NCBI GenBank assembly: GCA_051251645.1
Contig: JBPOEY010000002.1
Coordinates: 1 to 64,000 of the forward strand
Direction of reading: 5' to 3'
From: Litorimonas sp051251645
GTDB lineage: Bacteria; Pseudomonadota; Alphaproteobacteria; Caulobacterales; Maricaulaceae
DNA length: 64,000 nt
Below are positions 17,567 through 27,026 of the stretch, in pieces. A program made the translations under genes and the position numbers. Within the stretch, counting starts at the first letter, position 1, and the number at the start of each line of letters is the position of its first letter. The notes under the pieces are model-generated. The model saw nothing but the letters and a program-made list of their open reading frames with translations. It did no database searches and was not told the DNA's origin.

Positions 17567-18440
17567 ATAGCGATCCGTCGATCAATTTCATCACGCCGGA
17601 AAAGTCCAAACCGCCCTCGCCCGCCGCTTCCATCAGCGCATACATCGCTTCCGCCTGCGCGCCGAGCGGTGTCGCGGCGCGAGCGGTCGTCGCGGCTTCC
17701 TTGGCCAAGCGCAGATCCTTAAGCATCATCGCGGCCGCAAAACCGGGCTGGTAATCCCGATTGCTCGGTGCGCTCTCGACCGGACCGGGGGCGGGACAGT
17801 AGCTTGTCATCGACCAGTTTTGACCGGACGCCGTGCTAGAGATATCGAAGAACGTCTGCGCGTCCAGTCCCAACTTATCCGCGAGATTAAACGCTTCGCA
17901 CGTTCCGATCATATGAATACCGAGCAGCATATTATTACAGATCTTCGCGACCTGCCCATTCCCCGCATCGCCCGCGTGAAAGACGTTCTTGCCCATAATC
18001 TCGAGCAACGGCTTGGCCCGCGCAAACGCCGCGTCCGTGCCGCCACACATGAAGGTCAGCGTGCCGTCGGCGGCGCCTTTGACCCCGCCGGACACAGGCG
18101 CGTCGATCATATCAAAACCCGCCTCAGTCGCCTGCGCGATCACGGTTCGGGCGCTATCCACATCGACGGTCGAGCAATCAATCATCAACAGACCGGACGT
18201 CGCATGGGTGAACACGTCGGCATAGACAGACCGCACATGCTGCCCGGCAGGAAGCATGGTGATGACGGCGTCGGCACCGATGACTGCCGCCGCAATTGTA
18301 TCAGCCTTGGCGCATCCCGCTGCGACCGCTTTGGCAAGCGCAGCGTCAGATAAATCAAACGCGCGAACGGCGTGATTTTTCGCCAAATTGGCGGCCATGC
18401 CGCCGCCCATATTGCCGAGTCCGATAAAAGCGATAATCAT
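17565..18440 (-). CDS. mmsB: 3-hydroxyisobutyrate dehydrogenase
   Basis: NAD-dependent oxidation of (S)-3-hydroxyisobutyrate to methylmalonate semialdehyde, the penultimate valine-degradation step. 291 aa. The beta-hydroxyacid dehydrogenase signature F-I-G-L-G-N-M-G-G-G-M-A is at residues 5-16, the substrate motif D-A-P-V-S-G-G-V-K-G-A near residue 118, and the catalytic lysine is in V-A-K-I-C-N-N-M-L near 164-172. Its ATG overlaps the stop of the upstream hydrolase by 4 bp, so the two are translationally coupled. The next enzyme, mmsA, is not in the window. Confidence 0.93.
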   Translation of the reverse strand: MIIAFIGLGNMGGGMAANLAKNHAVRAFDLSDAALAKAVAAGCAKADTIAAAVIGADAVITMLPAGQHVRSVYADVFTHATSGLLMIDCSTVDVDSARTVIAQATEAGFDMIDAPVSGGVKGAADGTLTFMCGGTDAAFARAKPLLEIMGKNVFHAGDAGNGQVAKICNNMLLGIHMIGTCEAFNLADKLGLDAQTFFDISSTASGQNWSMTSYCPAPGPVESAPSNRDYQPGFAAAMMLKDLRLAKEAATTARAATPLGAQAEAMYALMEAAGEGGLDFSGVMKLIDGSL

Positions 18441-19465
18441 GTCACAAACTCCAATCGTGGATCGGCGGTCTGTCGGAACATGCGCTCAACTTGGGCTGCC
18501 GTCACGCGGCCGACGTCCTCATGCGACCAGCCGGGATTACGGTCTTTATCGATGAGTTGCGCGCGGATGCCCTCGTAGAAATCCTGGATGGTGAGGAAGT
18601 TGAGCGAGAGGTCGAGTTCTTGCGTCATGGCGGCGCGAAAATCGAGGTCCGCGCCCCGGCGCATCGCCTCCAACGTCGTCGCCATCGCCAGCGGGCTTTT
18701 GCGGCGGATCAGCTTGACTTGCTGCGCCGCCCAGTCGGAACCGTCGGCCTCCAAATCTGTGAGAATGTCGGTAACGCGGTTCGCATCAAATACATTCACG
18801 ACATCCGGAATGTCATCACATTCGGGAGACGCTGCATTGAACGCGGTCAGAACCGCAGCGACATCGTCCGTCTCGGATAAAGCCGCGATCATCGGGTTAT
18901 GTTTTTCGGTCGGCACGAAATGCGTCGCGACGCCGAGACCCACAGATTGGGTTGGGCCTAGTCGCGCGCCCGTCAGGCCAAGCCAATTCCCGATCGCCAT
19001 GCCCAGTCGCGGCAGAAAGTAAGTTCCGCCGACATCGGGGAAATAGCCGATCCCGGTTTCGGGCATCGCGAATAGGGTTGTATCACCCGCGACGCGGTAG
19101 TGTCCGTGCACGGACAGGCCCACACCGCCGCCCATGACGATCCCGTCAATCAACGCGATATAGGGTTTCGGATAGCTATGGATCAGCTCATTGAGCGCAT
19201 ATTCAACGCGCCAGAACGTTTCCGCCCGGCTATCTTTCGCCTTGCCACTATCATGCAGCATGATGACGTCGCCGCCCGCGCAAAACGCCCGATCGCCAGC
19301 GCCGTCAACAAGAACGGCTTTGACCGCCTCGTCGTCCCGCCACGCCAGCAGTGCCTCAGTGATCGCAACGCACATATCTTCGGTCAGCGCGTTGAGCGCT
19401 TTGGGACGATTCAGCGTAATCCGGCCGAGTGAGCCGTCGATCCGGGCGATGATAGTGTTGGTCAT
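18437..19465 (-). CDS. 3-hydroxyisobutyryl-CoA hydrolase (enoyl-CoA hydratase/isomerase family)
   Basis: Crotonase-fold thioesterase of 342 aa, longer than true enoyl-CoA hydratases (~260 aa) and matching the HIBCH group. G-D-R-A-F-C-A-G-G-D-V supplies the oxyanion hole near residues 60-70, and G-I-V-M-G-G-G-V-G-L and P-E-T-G-I-G-Y-F-P-D-V-G carry the residues that act in HIBCH. The extended C terminus contains R-N-P-G-W typical of the group. Its position between the acyl-CoA dehydrogenase and mmsB fits release of 3-hydroxyisobutyrate in valine breakdown; the hydratase step itself is not encoded here. Confidence 0.9.
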   Translation of the reverse strand: MTNTIIARIDGSLGRITLNRPKALNALTEDMCVAITEALLAWRDDEAVKAVLVDGAGDRAFCAGGDVIMLHDSGKAKDSRAETFWRVEYALNELIHSYPKPYIALIDGIVMGGGVGLSVHGHYRVAGDTTLFAMPETGIGYFPDVGGTYFLPRLGMAIGNWLGLTGARLGPTQSVGLGVATHFVPTEKHNPMIAALSETDDVAAVLTAFNAASPECDDIPDVVNVFDANRVTDILTDLEADGSDWAAQQVKLIRRKSPLAMATTLEAMRRGADLDFRAAMTQELDLSLNFLTIQDFYEGIRAQLIDKDRNPGWSHEDVGRVTAAQVERMFRQTADPRLEFVT

Positions 19466-19509
19466 AATCTTTCCAAAGTCTTCAGTTCATCGGCAGAGAT
19501 AGATCGTCG

Positions 19510-20664
19510 TTACTGCCGCAACATCCCGCGCGAGATAATCACCCGCATGATGTCATTCGTACCTTCGAGGATCTGATGCACCCGTAAATCGCGCACGATC
19601 CGTTCAACTTGATAATCCGCGAGATAGCCATAGCCGCCATGGACCTGCAACGCGTCATTGGCGATCTTGGAGCAAAGGTCGGTCGCGAACCGCTTACCCA
19701 TCGCGCAATACATGCCGGCGTTGGGTTCTTGATTATCGATCGCGTCCGCGCCGCGGTAAATCATCAAGCGAGAGGCTTCGAGCTCGGTCGCCATATCGGC
19801 GAGGCGGAATTGCGTGTTCTGAAAGTCCGCAATCGCTTTGCCGAACTGCTTGCGCTCTTTCGCGTAATCCGTCGCAAGTTGCAGTGCAGCGGCGGCACCA
19901 CCGAGCGAGCAGGCGCCGATATTGATCCGCCCGCCGTCCAAGCCAGCCATGGCGAATTTGAACCCATCGCCTTCCGCGCCAACACGGTTGGCGGCGGGGA
20001 TACGGCAATCCTCAAAAATGACCTGTGCGGTCGGTTGAGCGTGCCAGCCCATCTTACGTTCATTCGGGCCAAAGGACAGGCCGGGAGCATCTTTGTCGAT
20101 GACGAAACAAGACACACCTTTCGCGCCATCATCCGACGTGCGCGCCATCACAACATAGACATCCGACCAGCCTGCGCCGGAGATGAATTGCTTGGTCCCG
20201 TTCAGCACATAGTCATCGCCCCCTTGATCATTTTTGGCCCGCACCGCTTTGGTCGAGAGCGACGCCGCGTCTGATCCGGCGCCCGGCTCGGTCAAACAAT
20301 AGGACGCGATGAGCTCACCCGCGACAAGCTTGGGGACATAACGCGATTTGAGAGTGTCGTCGCCAAAGCGCGAGATCATCCATGTCGCCATATTATGGAT
20401 TGTCATCATGGCTGTGTGCGAGACATCCCCCGCCGCCAGCTGCTCAAAGACCATCGCCGAGGCGAGCCGGGTCAGCCCAGTCCCGCCGTCTTCTTCTGGA
20501 ATATAAATACCGAGAAAGCCGAGGTCCGCCGCCTTCGTGAAAACATCGCGGTCGAGCGCCTTCTCTTGGTCCCAGCGTTCCGCATGGGGGGCGAGTTCAG
20601 TTTTGGCGAACTGCGCCGCCATGTCCTGAATCATCGTCAGGTCTTCGGTGAGTTGGAATTGCAT
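19510..20664 (-). CDS. Isobutyryl-CoA dehydrogenase-type acyl-CoA dehydrogenase
   Basis: FAD flavoprotein of 384 aa that oxidises a short branched acyl-CoA and passes electrons to ETF. The acyl-CoA dehydrogenase signature C-L-T-E-P-G-A-G-S-D-A is near residue 125, W-I-S-G-A-G-type FAD contact (F-I-S-G-A-G-W-S-D) near 165, and the catalytic Glu is in I-L-E-G-T-N-D-I near residue 370. Resemblance to ACAD8 and the two downstream valine genes make isobutyryl-CoA the likely substrate. The 44-bp gap to the hydrolase gene suggests one operon. No regulator is adjacent. Confidence 0.9.
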   Translation of the reverse strand: MQFQLTEDLTMIQDMAAQFAKTELAPHAERWDQEKALDRDVFTKAADLGFLGIYIPEEDGGTGLTRLASAMVFEQLAAGDVSHTAMMTIHNMATWMISRFGDDTLKSRYVPKLVAGELIASYCLTEPGAGSDAASLSTKAVRAKNDQGGDDYVLNGTKQFISGAGWSDVYVVMARTSDDGAKGVSCFVIDKDAPGLSFGPNERKMGWHAQPTAQVIFEDCRIPAANRVGAEGDGFKFAMAGLDGGRINIGACSLGGAAAALQLATDYAKERKQFGKAIADFQNTQFRLADMATELEASRLMIYRGADAIDNQEPNAGMYCAMGKRFATDLCSKIANDALQVHGGYGYLADYQVERIVRDLRVHQILEGTNDIMRVIISRGMLRQ

Positions 20665-20851
20665 GGGCGTGATATGCGGCCCAAACGGATGAAATACAAC
20701 GGGGGAAGATGGTGCAGGATAGAATGGACATCGCCCTTTAGGGGCTCATTTGGCCTTTGGCGGGAAACATATTGCGCGCGACCGTCAATGGACCACGCCG
20801 CACGTCAAATTATGGAGACCTCAGTCGAGGCGCAGATTGATAGACGCCCTA

Positions 20852-21889
20852 TCAATCGACGCAGAGACCCGGACCCGCTTGTCCATTCACAACTTCGGAG
20901 AAACATCCGAACGGATTATCATTCGCCTGACAGACACCGCTGACATGAGCGCCGATATCGCTCGATAAATCCGCGCGGCATTGCCCCTGACACTGCGCTG
21001 AGTCTGTGCAGACAAGACCCGCATCACTATAGGGTGTGGTGCAGCGTTCAGCCCCGAGCAATCCCGCCCGTTCCACAAATCCACCACTTTGAACACACGC
21101 AAGCTTTTCAGTGGGGCTCAACGCGCCATTGGGCACAGGGGGAATTGGCGTGTGCGGCTCACCCGAAACAGCCGTCAACGTCTGAAAGGGTTGCAAATAA
21201 CCTCCACCCACTGCGATATGTGAGCGTTTTGCCAATGGTTCCAGTGTCACGAACGTGTGGCGCGAGGCATCATAGAGATAGAGGCTTTGCTCATCATAGC
21301 CCACGACTTGGAAGTGAAACGCCTCGCCAGCCGCTGTGCTGTGTTCCCAAACAGAATCTGAGACCTGCATGAATTGGCCGCCTGAATAAGTCGCGGATTT
21401 CAAATCCTTCGGATGCGGACCGTGAGGATTGATAACCGGTGGTGTCACGACAGGCGGATGCACAATCGGCGGGTTAATGACGGGGGGGTGAACGACGGGC
21501 GTCTGGATAAAAACCATACTTTCGATCTTCGTGATCGTGTAGATCGTTTTCGGCGCTTGGCCGGGCCATTGCCCTTTGATAACTTTGTTAGCCAAATCGA
21601 CGAATAATTTCACTTCGCCATTGGGACCCGTCAGTTCGATGGACTGCGCCGTGGATGCCGTCTCAAAGAATTCGTAATTGATGACACCGTTATTTCGCTT
21701 TTCAAACCAACGGCCATATTGCTCTGTGCTCTGCACCAGACGACCACCCCGGAAGTGGATGACAGCGATTTCCGTGTTGGGTTTTTGCACGGAAACTTCT
21801 GCGCCAGCCGGTTGGGCAAAGGTCGTGCTGAGGACAAAGCCCATCAGGGTCAGGGCTAACAGCCCCATGAGTGTGCGGATGAATGTCAT
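20852..21889 (-). CDS. Unrecognised secreted protein with two related modules, Pro-rich linker and Cys-rich tail
   Basis: A 345-aa protein I cannot name. A signal peptide occupies residues ~1-30 (cleavage near Q-P-A-G-A). Two short related modules follow: one near residues 45-115 starting F-R-G-G-R-L-V-Q-S and one near 168-225 starting Y-S-G-G-Q-F-M-Q-V, each with a conserved Trp-Glu and ending in hydrophobic strands. Between them is a Pro/Val/His-rich linker (~128-158) made of repeated H-P-P-V/I-N-P-P units. The last ~85 residues contain eight cysteines, enough for four disulfides, with C-T-D-S-A-Q-C-Q-G-Q-C at the core. Extracytoplasmic, probably binding or structural. Alone between two acyl-CoA dehydrogenase genes. 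Confidence 0.75.
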   Translation of the reverse strand: MTFIRTLMGLLALTLMGFVLSTTFAQPAGAEVSVQKPNTEIAVIHFRGGRLVQSTEQYGRWFEKRNNGVINYEFFETASTAQSIELTGPNGEVKLFVDLANKVIKGQWPGQAPKTIYTITKIESMVFIQTPVVHPPVINPPIVHPPVVTPPVINPHGPHPKDLKSATYSGGQFMQVSDSVWEHSTAAGEAFHFQVVGYDEQSLYLYDASRHTFVTLEPLAKRSHIAVGGGYLQPFQTLTAVSGEPHTPIPPVPNGALSPTEKLACVQSGGFVERAGLLGAERCTTPYSDAGLVCTDSAQCQGQCRADLSSDIGAHVSGVCQANDNPFGCFSEVVNGQAGPGLCVD

Positions 21890-22053
21890 GGTTGCGTCCT
21901 TGCACTAGAGGCGGTGCACCCCACCGACCATTTATAAATAGTCGTCCTTCCTAGCACAATTATCTTTCTTCAAAATGAACTAGTTCCATTACAAACCAGA
22001 TGATGACGTCTCCTGAGTTCCGTCGATGCGCAACGGATGATAGGCTTACCTCT

Positions 22054-23328
22054 ATGCAAAACTTGTTCCAAACGCCTACCGTCATCGAAGACTACCTCAA
22101 CACGCTCGATATTTTCATCGAGGAACAGATCAAACCGCTGGAAAACCAAAACGATAATATTCGCTTCTTTGATCACAGACGAGAGAACGCCCGGACCGAT
22201 TGGGACCAAGGCGGATTACCCAGCGAAGACTGGGAAGCGCTCTTGGCCGTCGCGCGCAAGCGCGCTGATGCCGCCGGGCATTTTCGCTTTCAGTTACCGG
22301 AGGAATTTGGTGGGCAGAATGGCGGCAATCTTGCCATGGCGCGAATTCGCGAGCATTTTGCTGCCAAGGGACTGGGCCTGCACAACGATCTTCAGAATGA
22401 ACATTCCATTGTGGGCAACCTCGTCCAACCCCTGATGGTGCGGGACTTTGGCACTGAGGCGCAAAAGCAATTTATCGAACCCATGTGTCGGGGTGAAATG
22501 GTGTGGAGCTTTGGCCTGACGGAAGAAGACCATGGATCTGACGCCACATGGATGGAGACCCGCGCCGTTCGTCACACGCAAGACGGCGTCAAAGGTTGGC
22601 GCATCAATGGCCACAAAATGTGGACCACCGGATTACACGTTGCGACCCATGTCATGTGTTTTGCACGACATTCCGGCGAGGATGGAAGTGCGCGCGGCAT
22701 CGGCTGTTTCGTTGTCGACACGAAGGCACAGGGGTTCGCGGTCGGCGAATATATGTGGACCTTCAACATGCCGACAGATCATCCAAAGTGCAGCTTTCAC
22801 GACGTCTTCGTGCCCGATGATATGGTTCTTGGTGACCTCGATTTCGGTCTCGCATGCGCCCAGCACTTCGTGCACGAAAACCGCATCCGCCAAGCCGCAA
22901 GCTCCCTCGGCGCGGCGCAATATTGCATTGATGAGAGCGTAAAATATGCTCAACAACGTGCGCCCTTCGGCAAACCTCTCTGGCTCAATCAAGCGATCCA
23001 GTTCCCGCTGGTGGAACTCCAGACCGAGGCCGAAATGCTGCGCTTACTCATCTATAAAACTGCGCACGAAATGGACGGCATGAGCAAAGTCGAAGTCGCA
23101 AAACGCCTGACCGACAAGGTGAGTATGTGCAATTACCGCGCAAATCGCCTCGTCTGCCAAGCCGCTGACAGAGCCATGCAAGTGCACGGCGGCATGGGAT
23201 ACTCCCGACACAAACCGTTCGAGCATATCTACCGCCACCATCGCCGCTACCGTATCACCGAAGGCAGCGAAGAAATTCAAATCCGGAAAGTTGCCGCGGT
23301 GCTGTTTGGGAAGATCAAAACGATTTAA
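22054..23328 (+). CDS. Acyl-CoA dehydrogenase family protein
   Basis: Flavoprotein of 424 aa, longer than the valine-operon enzyme and a separate subfamily. F-G-L-T-E-E-D-H-G-S-D-A replaces the usual T-E-P-x-A-G-S-D signature, and M-W-T-T-G-L-H covers the FAD contact. M-Q-V-H-G-G-M-G-Y and I-T-E-G-S-E-E-I, with the probable catalytic Glu, close the C-terminal domain. Substrate chain length cannot be read. The start is set at the ATG at 22054; ATGs at 22000 and 22003 are possible. Converges on purT with a 4-bp overlap of stop codons. Confidence 0.85.
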   Translation: MQNLFQTPTVIEDYLNTLDIFIEEQIKPLENQNDNIRFFDHRRENARTDWDQGGLPSEDWEALLAVARKRADAAGHFRFQLPEEFGGQNGGNLAMARIREHFAAKGLGLHNDLQNEHSIVGNLVQPLMVRDFGTEAQKQFIEPMCRGEMVWSFGLTEEDHGSDATWMETRAVRHTQDGVKGWRINGHKMWTTGLHVATHVMCFARHSGEDGSARGIGCFVVDTKAQGFAVGEYMWTFNMPTDHPKCSFHDVFVPDDMVLGDLDFGLACAQHFVHENRIRQAASSLGAAQYCIDESVKYAQQRAPFGKPLWLNQAIQFPLVELQTEAEMLRLLIYKTAHEMDGMSKVEVAKRLTDKVSMCNYRANRLVCQAADRAMQVHGGMGYSRHKPFEHIYRHHRRYRITEGSEEIQIRKVAAVLFGKIKTI

Positions 23329-24536
23329 TCGAGGTTGACTGAGACGGCTTTAGCACTCCGCTCTGCCCTCTCTCGCGCTGCCTCTACCGTTTCTCCCCGT
23401 GCTAACGTCACGCCTAACCGCCGCGTGCCATTCAAGGACGGCTTGCCGAACAGCCGGATTTTCGTGTCGGGGTCCAATAACGCTTTATCTAAGCCATCAA
23501 AAACCGGACTTTCAGATCTGCCATGGCCCAAAATCACATGAGACGCGCTGGGGCCGAACTGTCGGATCGCGGGAATAGGCAAACCGAGAATGGCGCGAAC
23601 GTGGAGCGCGAATTCTGACAAGTCTTGGCTGATAAGGGTGACGAGGCCCGTATCATGAGGTCGCGGTGACGCTTCGGAAAAAATGACGCTGTCGCCTTTG
23701 ATGAACATCTCGACTCCGAACAGGCCCCAACCTTGGCGGTCGCCGACCAAAGCGGCGCAGGCACGTTCGGCCATATCGGTTGCAGCGCGCAAGGCAGCGT
23801 CACCCATCGGCTGTGGCTGCCAACTTTCGCGGTAATCACCATCGACTTGGCGGTGGCCAATGGGTGCGCAAACTGTCGTCTGCGTCCCGCCTTGTCCGTC
23901 GGAATGACGAACCGTCAACAGGGTGATTTCATAATCAAAATCGACAAACCCTTCGACAATGATGCGTGATGCCCCGGTACGGCCCCCGTCTTGGCTATAT
24001 CGCCATACCACAGTCATATCGGCTGGAGTTTTAGCAACGCTTTGCCCTTTACCCGATGAGCTCATGACGGGTTTGATTACCACGGGGTAGCCGATGGCCT
24101 CGGCTGCAGCGCGCGCCTCTGCCTCACTATCAGCGAAACGGTAGGGGGATGTCGGCAAGCCCAACTCTTCTGCGGCTATCCGGCGAATACCTTCGCGGTC
24201 CATGGTCAATTGCGCGGCCCGCGCCGTTGGCACGACCTGCAAACCTTCGGCCTCCAGCGTCACCAGCACGTCCGTCGCAATCGCTTCGATCTCTGGAACC
24301 ACGAGATGCGGCTGCTCGCGTTCGATCACGTCGCGTAAAGCCTGCACGTCCAGCATATCGATGACGTGGCTGCGGTGCGCGACCTGCATGGCAGGCGCGT
24401 TTGCGTAGCGGTCCACGGCAATAACCTCGACACCGAGCCGCTGCAGCTCAATCGCGACTTCCTTACCGAGTTCACCGCTACCCAATAGCATAACCCGCGT
24501 CGCGCCTTGCGTCGTCGCCGTTCCCAGATTGACCAT
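23325..24536 (-). CDS. purT: Formate-dependent phosphoribosylglycinamide formyltransferase 2
   Basis: ATP-grasp enzyme of 403 aa that makes formyl-GAR from GAR, formate and ATP in purine synthesis, independent of folate. The start is the ATG at 24536 behind a GAGGAGA ribosome site; an upstream extension lacks one. Visible: L-L-G-S-G-E-L-G-K-E-V-A at residues ~17-28, the ATP-binding V-I-K-P-V-M-S-S-S-G-K-G-Q and E-M-F-I-K-G-D and S-P-R-P-H-D-T-G metal/phosphate motifs. It can use formate released by hutG, encoded 19 kb away. Divergent from glpD with 78 bp between the starts. Confidence 0.95.
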   Translation of the reverse strand: MVNLGTATTQGATRVMLLGSGELGKEVAIELQRLGVEVIAVDRYANAPAMQVAHRSHVIDMLDVQALRDVIEREQPHLVVPEIEAIATDVLVTLEAEGLQVVPTARAAQLTMDREGIRRIAAEELGLPTSPYRFADSEAEARAAAEAIGYPVVIKPVMSSSGKGQSVAKTPADMTVVWRYSQDGGRTGASRIIVEGFVDFDYEITLLTVRHSDGQGGTQTTVCAPIGHRQVDGDYRESWQPQPMGDAALRAATDMAERACAALVGDRQGWGLFGVEMFIKGDSVIFSEASPRPHDTGLVTLISQDLSEFALHVRAILGLPIPAIRQFGPSASHVILGHGRSESPVFDGLDKALLDPDTKIRLFGKPSLNGTRRLGVTLARGETVEAARERAERSAKAVSVNLD

Positions 24537-24614
24537 TTGCAATTCTCCTCGTCCCGCGCTTCTAACACCGCATTGCACGTTTGCCAGTGGCGTCGGCTTC
24601 GCTATTAGCGGCGC

Positions 24615-26087
24615 ATGGATATTAGTGACCTGCTTATCATTGGCGGCGGAATTAACGGCACGGCGATTGCGCGTGATGCATCGGGCCGGGGTTTGTCCGT
24701 TGTCTTATGCGAGAAGGATGACCTCGCGCGCCATACTAGCTCCGCGTCGACCAAACTCATTCATGGCGGGTTGCGCTATTTGGAATATTATGAATTTCGA
24801 TTGGTTCGTGAAGCCTTGATCGAGCGCGAAGTACTGCTTCGATCTGCGCCCCATATTATTTGGCCGATGCGGTTTGTGCTCCCTTATGATGTCGGGCAGC
24901 GCCCCGCATGGATGTTGCGGCTCGGCCTCTTCCTGTATGATAATCTCGGAGGGCGCGAGCTTTTACCCGGAACAAAGACCGTCGACCTTCGCAAAGCCCC
25001 GCATAATAGTGTGCTGGAAAAACGCCTTAAAACTGGGTTCGAGTATAGCGATTGTTGGGTCGAAGATGCGCGACTGGTCGTGCTCAACGCTCTTGATGCG
25101 CAAAACCGGGGTGCCGACATACGGGTTGGCGCGGAAGTTATCGCCCTAGAACCTCACGCGGCTGGATATCAGGCCACACTCAATGATGGCTCGACAATTA
25201 TCACTCGCGGCGTCGTCAATGCGGCGGGCCCCTGGGTTGATGAAGTTCTCTTCAAGATAAAAAAAGACAAAAACGAAGCCGGACTGCGCCTGATTAAAGG
25301 GAGTCATATCGTCACGAAACGCCTGTTTCCCGGTGACCACGCCTATATGTTCCAAAACGCCGATAACCGGATTATTTTTGCGATCCCCTATGAACGCGAC
25401 TTCACCCTTATCGGGACAACTGATGTCGCGTGGGATGCCGCACCCGGGCCGATGAGTATCAACGCTGAGGAAATTGACTATCTCTGCGCAGCGGCCTCAG
25501 AATATTTTGTGCACGACATTACGGCTGATGATGTTGTCTGGTCCTATGCAGGGGTCCGTCCCCTTTATGACGATAAGAGCGAAAACGCGTCCGCTGTGAC
25601 ACGGGATTATGTTCTCGATATTGATGAGCTATCGGCGGAGCGCCCGTTGCTATCGATCTATGGTGGCAAGATTACGACATCACGAAAACTCGCAGAACAT
25701 GCGCTAGAGAAGCTGGAAAAATATTACGGTGAAGCGGGAGAGGACTGGACCGCAGAGGCCCAGCTTCCGGGGGGAGATTTCCCCGCTGACGATTTTAAGG
25801 GGTTTTTGAAAGCTCAATCAGAGCGCTATCCCGACGTGCCGAGCGATGTGCTGTTACACCTCTGTCGCGCCTATGGAACACGGATCACGCTTGTCTTGGG
25901 GCAGGGCCCCGATGTTGATCTCGGACGCTATTTCGGGGCGCACCTATTCGAAGCCGAAGTCCGCTATTTACGCGCGCATGAATGGGCACGCTCTGCAGAT
26001 GATGTTTTATACCGCCGCACGAAGCTGGGCTTGCACCTAAGCGAGCCAGAACGAGAGGCATTTACCGCTTGGTTTAAGGAATTGTAA
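24615..26087 (+). CDS. glpD: Aerobic glycerol-3-phosphate dehydrogenase
   Basis: Membrane-associated FAD enzyme of 490 aa that oxidises sn-glycerol 3-phosphate to dihydroxyacetone phosphate and feeds electrons to quinone. The N-terminal FAD motif is I-I-G-G-G-I-N-G-T-A-I-A-R-D (residues ~7-20). T-K-L-I-H-G-G-L-R-Y-L and the C-terminal Y-G-G-K-I-T-T-S-R motif are GlpD signatures, and A-Y-G-T-R lies in the C-terminal domain. No glpF, glpK or glpR is next to it, so it is a single gene here, probably serving lipid-derived glycerol phosphate. Confidence 0.94.
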   Translation: MDISDLLIIGGGINGTAIARDASGRGLSVVLCEKDDLARHTSSASTKLIHGGLRYLEYYEFRLVREALIEREVLLRSAPHIIWPMRFVLPYDVGQRPAWMLRLGLFLYDNLGGRELLPGTKTVDLRKAPHNSVLEKRLKTGFEYSDCWVEDARLVVLNALDAQNRGADIRVGAEVIALEPHAAGYQATLNDGSTIITRGVVNAAGPWVDEVLFKIKKDKNEAGLRLIKGSHIVTKRLFPGDHAYMFQNADNRIIFAIPYERDFTLIGTTDVAWDAAPGPMSINAEEIDYLCAAASEYFVHDITADDVVWSYAGVRPLYDDKSENASAVTRDYVLDIDELSAERPLLSIYGGKITTSRKLAEHALEKLEKYYGEAGEDWTAEAQLPGGDFPADDFKGFLKAQSERYPDVPSDVLLHLCRAYGTRITLVLGQGPDVDLGRYFGAHLFEAEVRYLRAHEWARSADDVLYRRTKLGLHLSEPEREAFTAWFKEL

Positions 26088-26168
26088 TGATATCTAACTG
26101 AACCTTTTCGGAACATCTTTCGCGCCGTGCCGTTGATTAGACACAACGCAAATAGAAAGGCATTTCAA

Positions 26169-26639
26169 ATGGATATTACAAATACACCGACCCCCCTCGC
26201 CCTGACCAAGGAAGACACAATCGAGGAGCTGAACGATGTGACGCGCCTTATGATTGATAGCTTTAAAGGCTACAAAGAAGCCGCCGATGAAGCCGATGAT
26301 AGCTGGGCCTTGAAGGCCGACTTTGACCGACGCGCATCCGTGCGGTCACAGCATATTTCGGCAATCCAGAGTTATGTCCGCGAATTGGGTGGTGAGCCAT
26401 CAACACACGGAACAATGCGCGGTGCGGTCCATCGCGGTTGGATGAACTTTGCGAATGTTTTCCGGGACGATGAAAAAGGCGCCATCGATTCAGTTGAGAA
26501 CGGTGAGAGTTTTCTCGCTCACCGCATTGAAGACTGTATCGAAGATGGTCAGCTCGACGCTAAAGGCACACAATTGCTGAAACAAGCCCATAAGGATGTT
26601 TGTTCAGCCGCACGACACTTTGATCGTCTCGACGACTAA
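26169..26639 (+). CDS. DUF2383 / PA2169-type four-helix-bundle protein
   Basis: A 156-aa cytosolic, helical, acidic protein. The start is the ATG at 26169 with a GAAAGG ribosome site. The pattern L-N-D-V-T-R-L-M-I-D-S-F-K-G-Y followed by R-S-Q-H-I-S-A-I-Q and a repeat of helices with acidic/His residues matches the ferritin-like DUF2383 family (PA2169 type). The metal-binding ability of these proteins is suspected but not established. It stands alone after glpD, with a strong terminator behind it, so it probably forms a single transcription unit. Confidence 0.8.
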   Translation: MDITNTPTPLALTKEDTIEELNDVTRLMIDSFKGYKEAADEADDSWALKADFDRRASVRSQHISAIQSYVRELGGEPSTHGTMRGAVHRGWMNFANVFRDDEKGAIDSVENGESFLAHRIEDCIEDGQLDAKGTQLLKQAHKDVCSAARHFDRLDD

Positions 26640-26660
26640 TCCGTCTTACCCAATCATTGT

Positions 26661-26697
26661 AAAGCCCGCCCGCGCGATGCGCGAGGCGGGCTTTTTA
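26661..26697. terminator. Intrinsic terminator after the DUF2383 gene
   Basis: AAAGCCCGCC and GGCGGGCTTT with an inner CGCG/CGCG stem and a T5 tract. The A/T flanks make it usable by the convergent sbtB-like gene as well. Confidence 0.88.
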
Positions 26698-26707
26698 TTG
26701 GGTTTCA

Positions 26708-27022
26708 TTAAAAGAGTCCGGGCCGAAGAACGCGCACGTCGGACACATTGAGCACGCCAATCCGGCGGGCGAACATTTTATGTAAGCGCTCTAGGGCGGG
26801 CTCCAGTACATCGGCATCACCGATGCAAATCAAGACAACCATATCGGTCGACTCACTGATATCTGTTCCTCGCGACCACCGGGTCTGCCCTCCGAAGCCC
26901 GACATGGCTGGCACAACGGTCCATCCTGTCACCCCGCAATCGACCAAAACGTCTTCCGCGCGACGCAAAGCCGGGCTTTCGATAATCAGTTCAAGGCGGA
27001 GTTTTTTATGGTGTTCTGTCAT
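26708..27022 (-). CDS. PII-like protein of the SbtB type
   Basis: A 104-aa protein with the ferredoxin-like PII layout: I-I-E-S-P-A-L-R-R-A-E-D strand-helix, then C-G-V-T-G-W-T-V-V-P-A leading into a flexible T-loop rich in Gly/Arg/Ser, then a second half ending in V-R-V-L-R-P-G-L-F. In cyanobacteria SbtB binds adenine nucleotides and gates the bicarbonate transporter SbtA. The gene lies 4 bp after an sbtA-type gene, so the same role is likely. The C-terminal Cys-Gly-Pro-x-Gly-Cys loop of some SbtB proteins is missing. Distinct from GlnB/GlnK: no Tyr51-type uridylylation site is seen. Confidence 0.78.
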   Translation of the reverse strand: MTEHHKKLRLELIIESPALRRAEDVLVDCGVTGWTVVPAMSGFGGQTRWSRGTDISESTDMVVLICIGDADVLEPALERLHKMFARRIGVLNVSDVRVLRPGLF

Positions 27023-27026
27023 CGTC

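Noticed and set aside
24537..24578. Upstream extension of purT to 24578
   Set aside because: The downstream ATG at 24536 has a strong ribosome site, and the extension has no family match.
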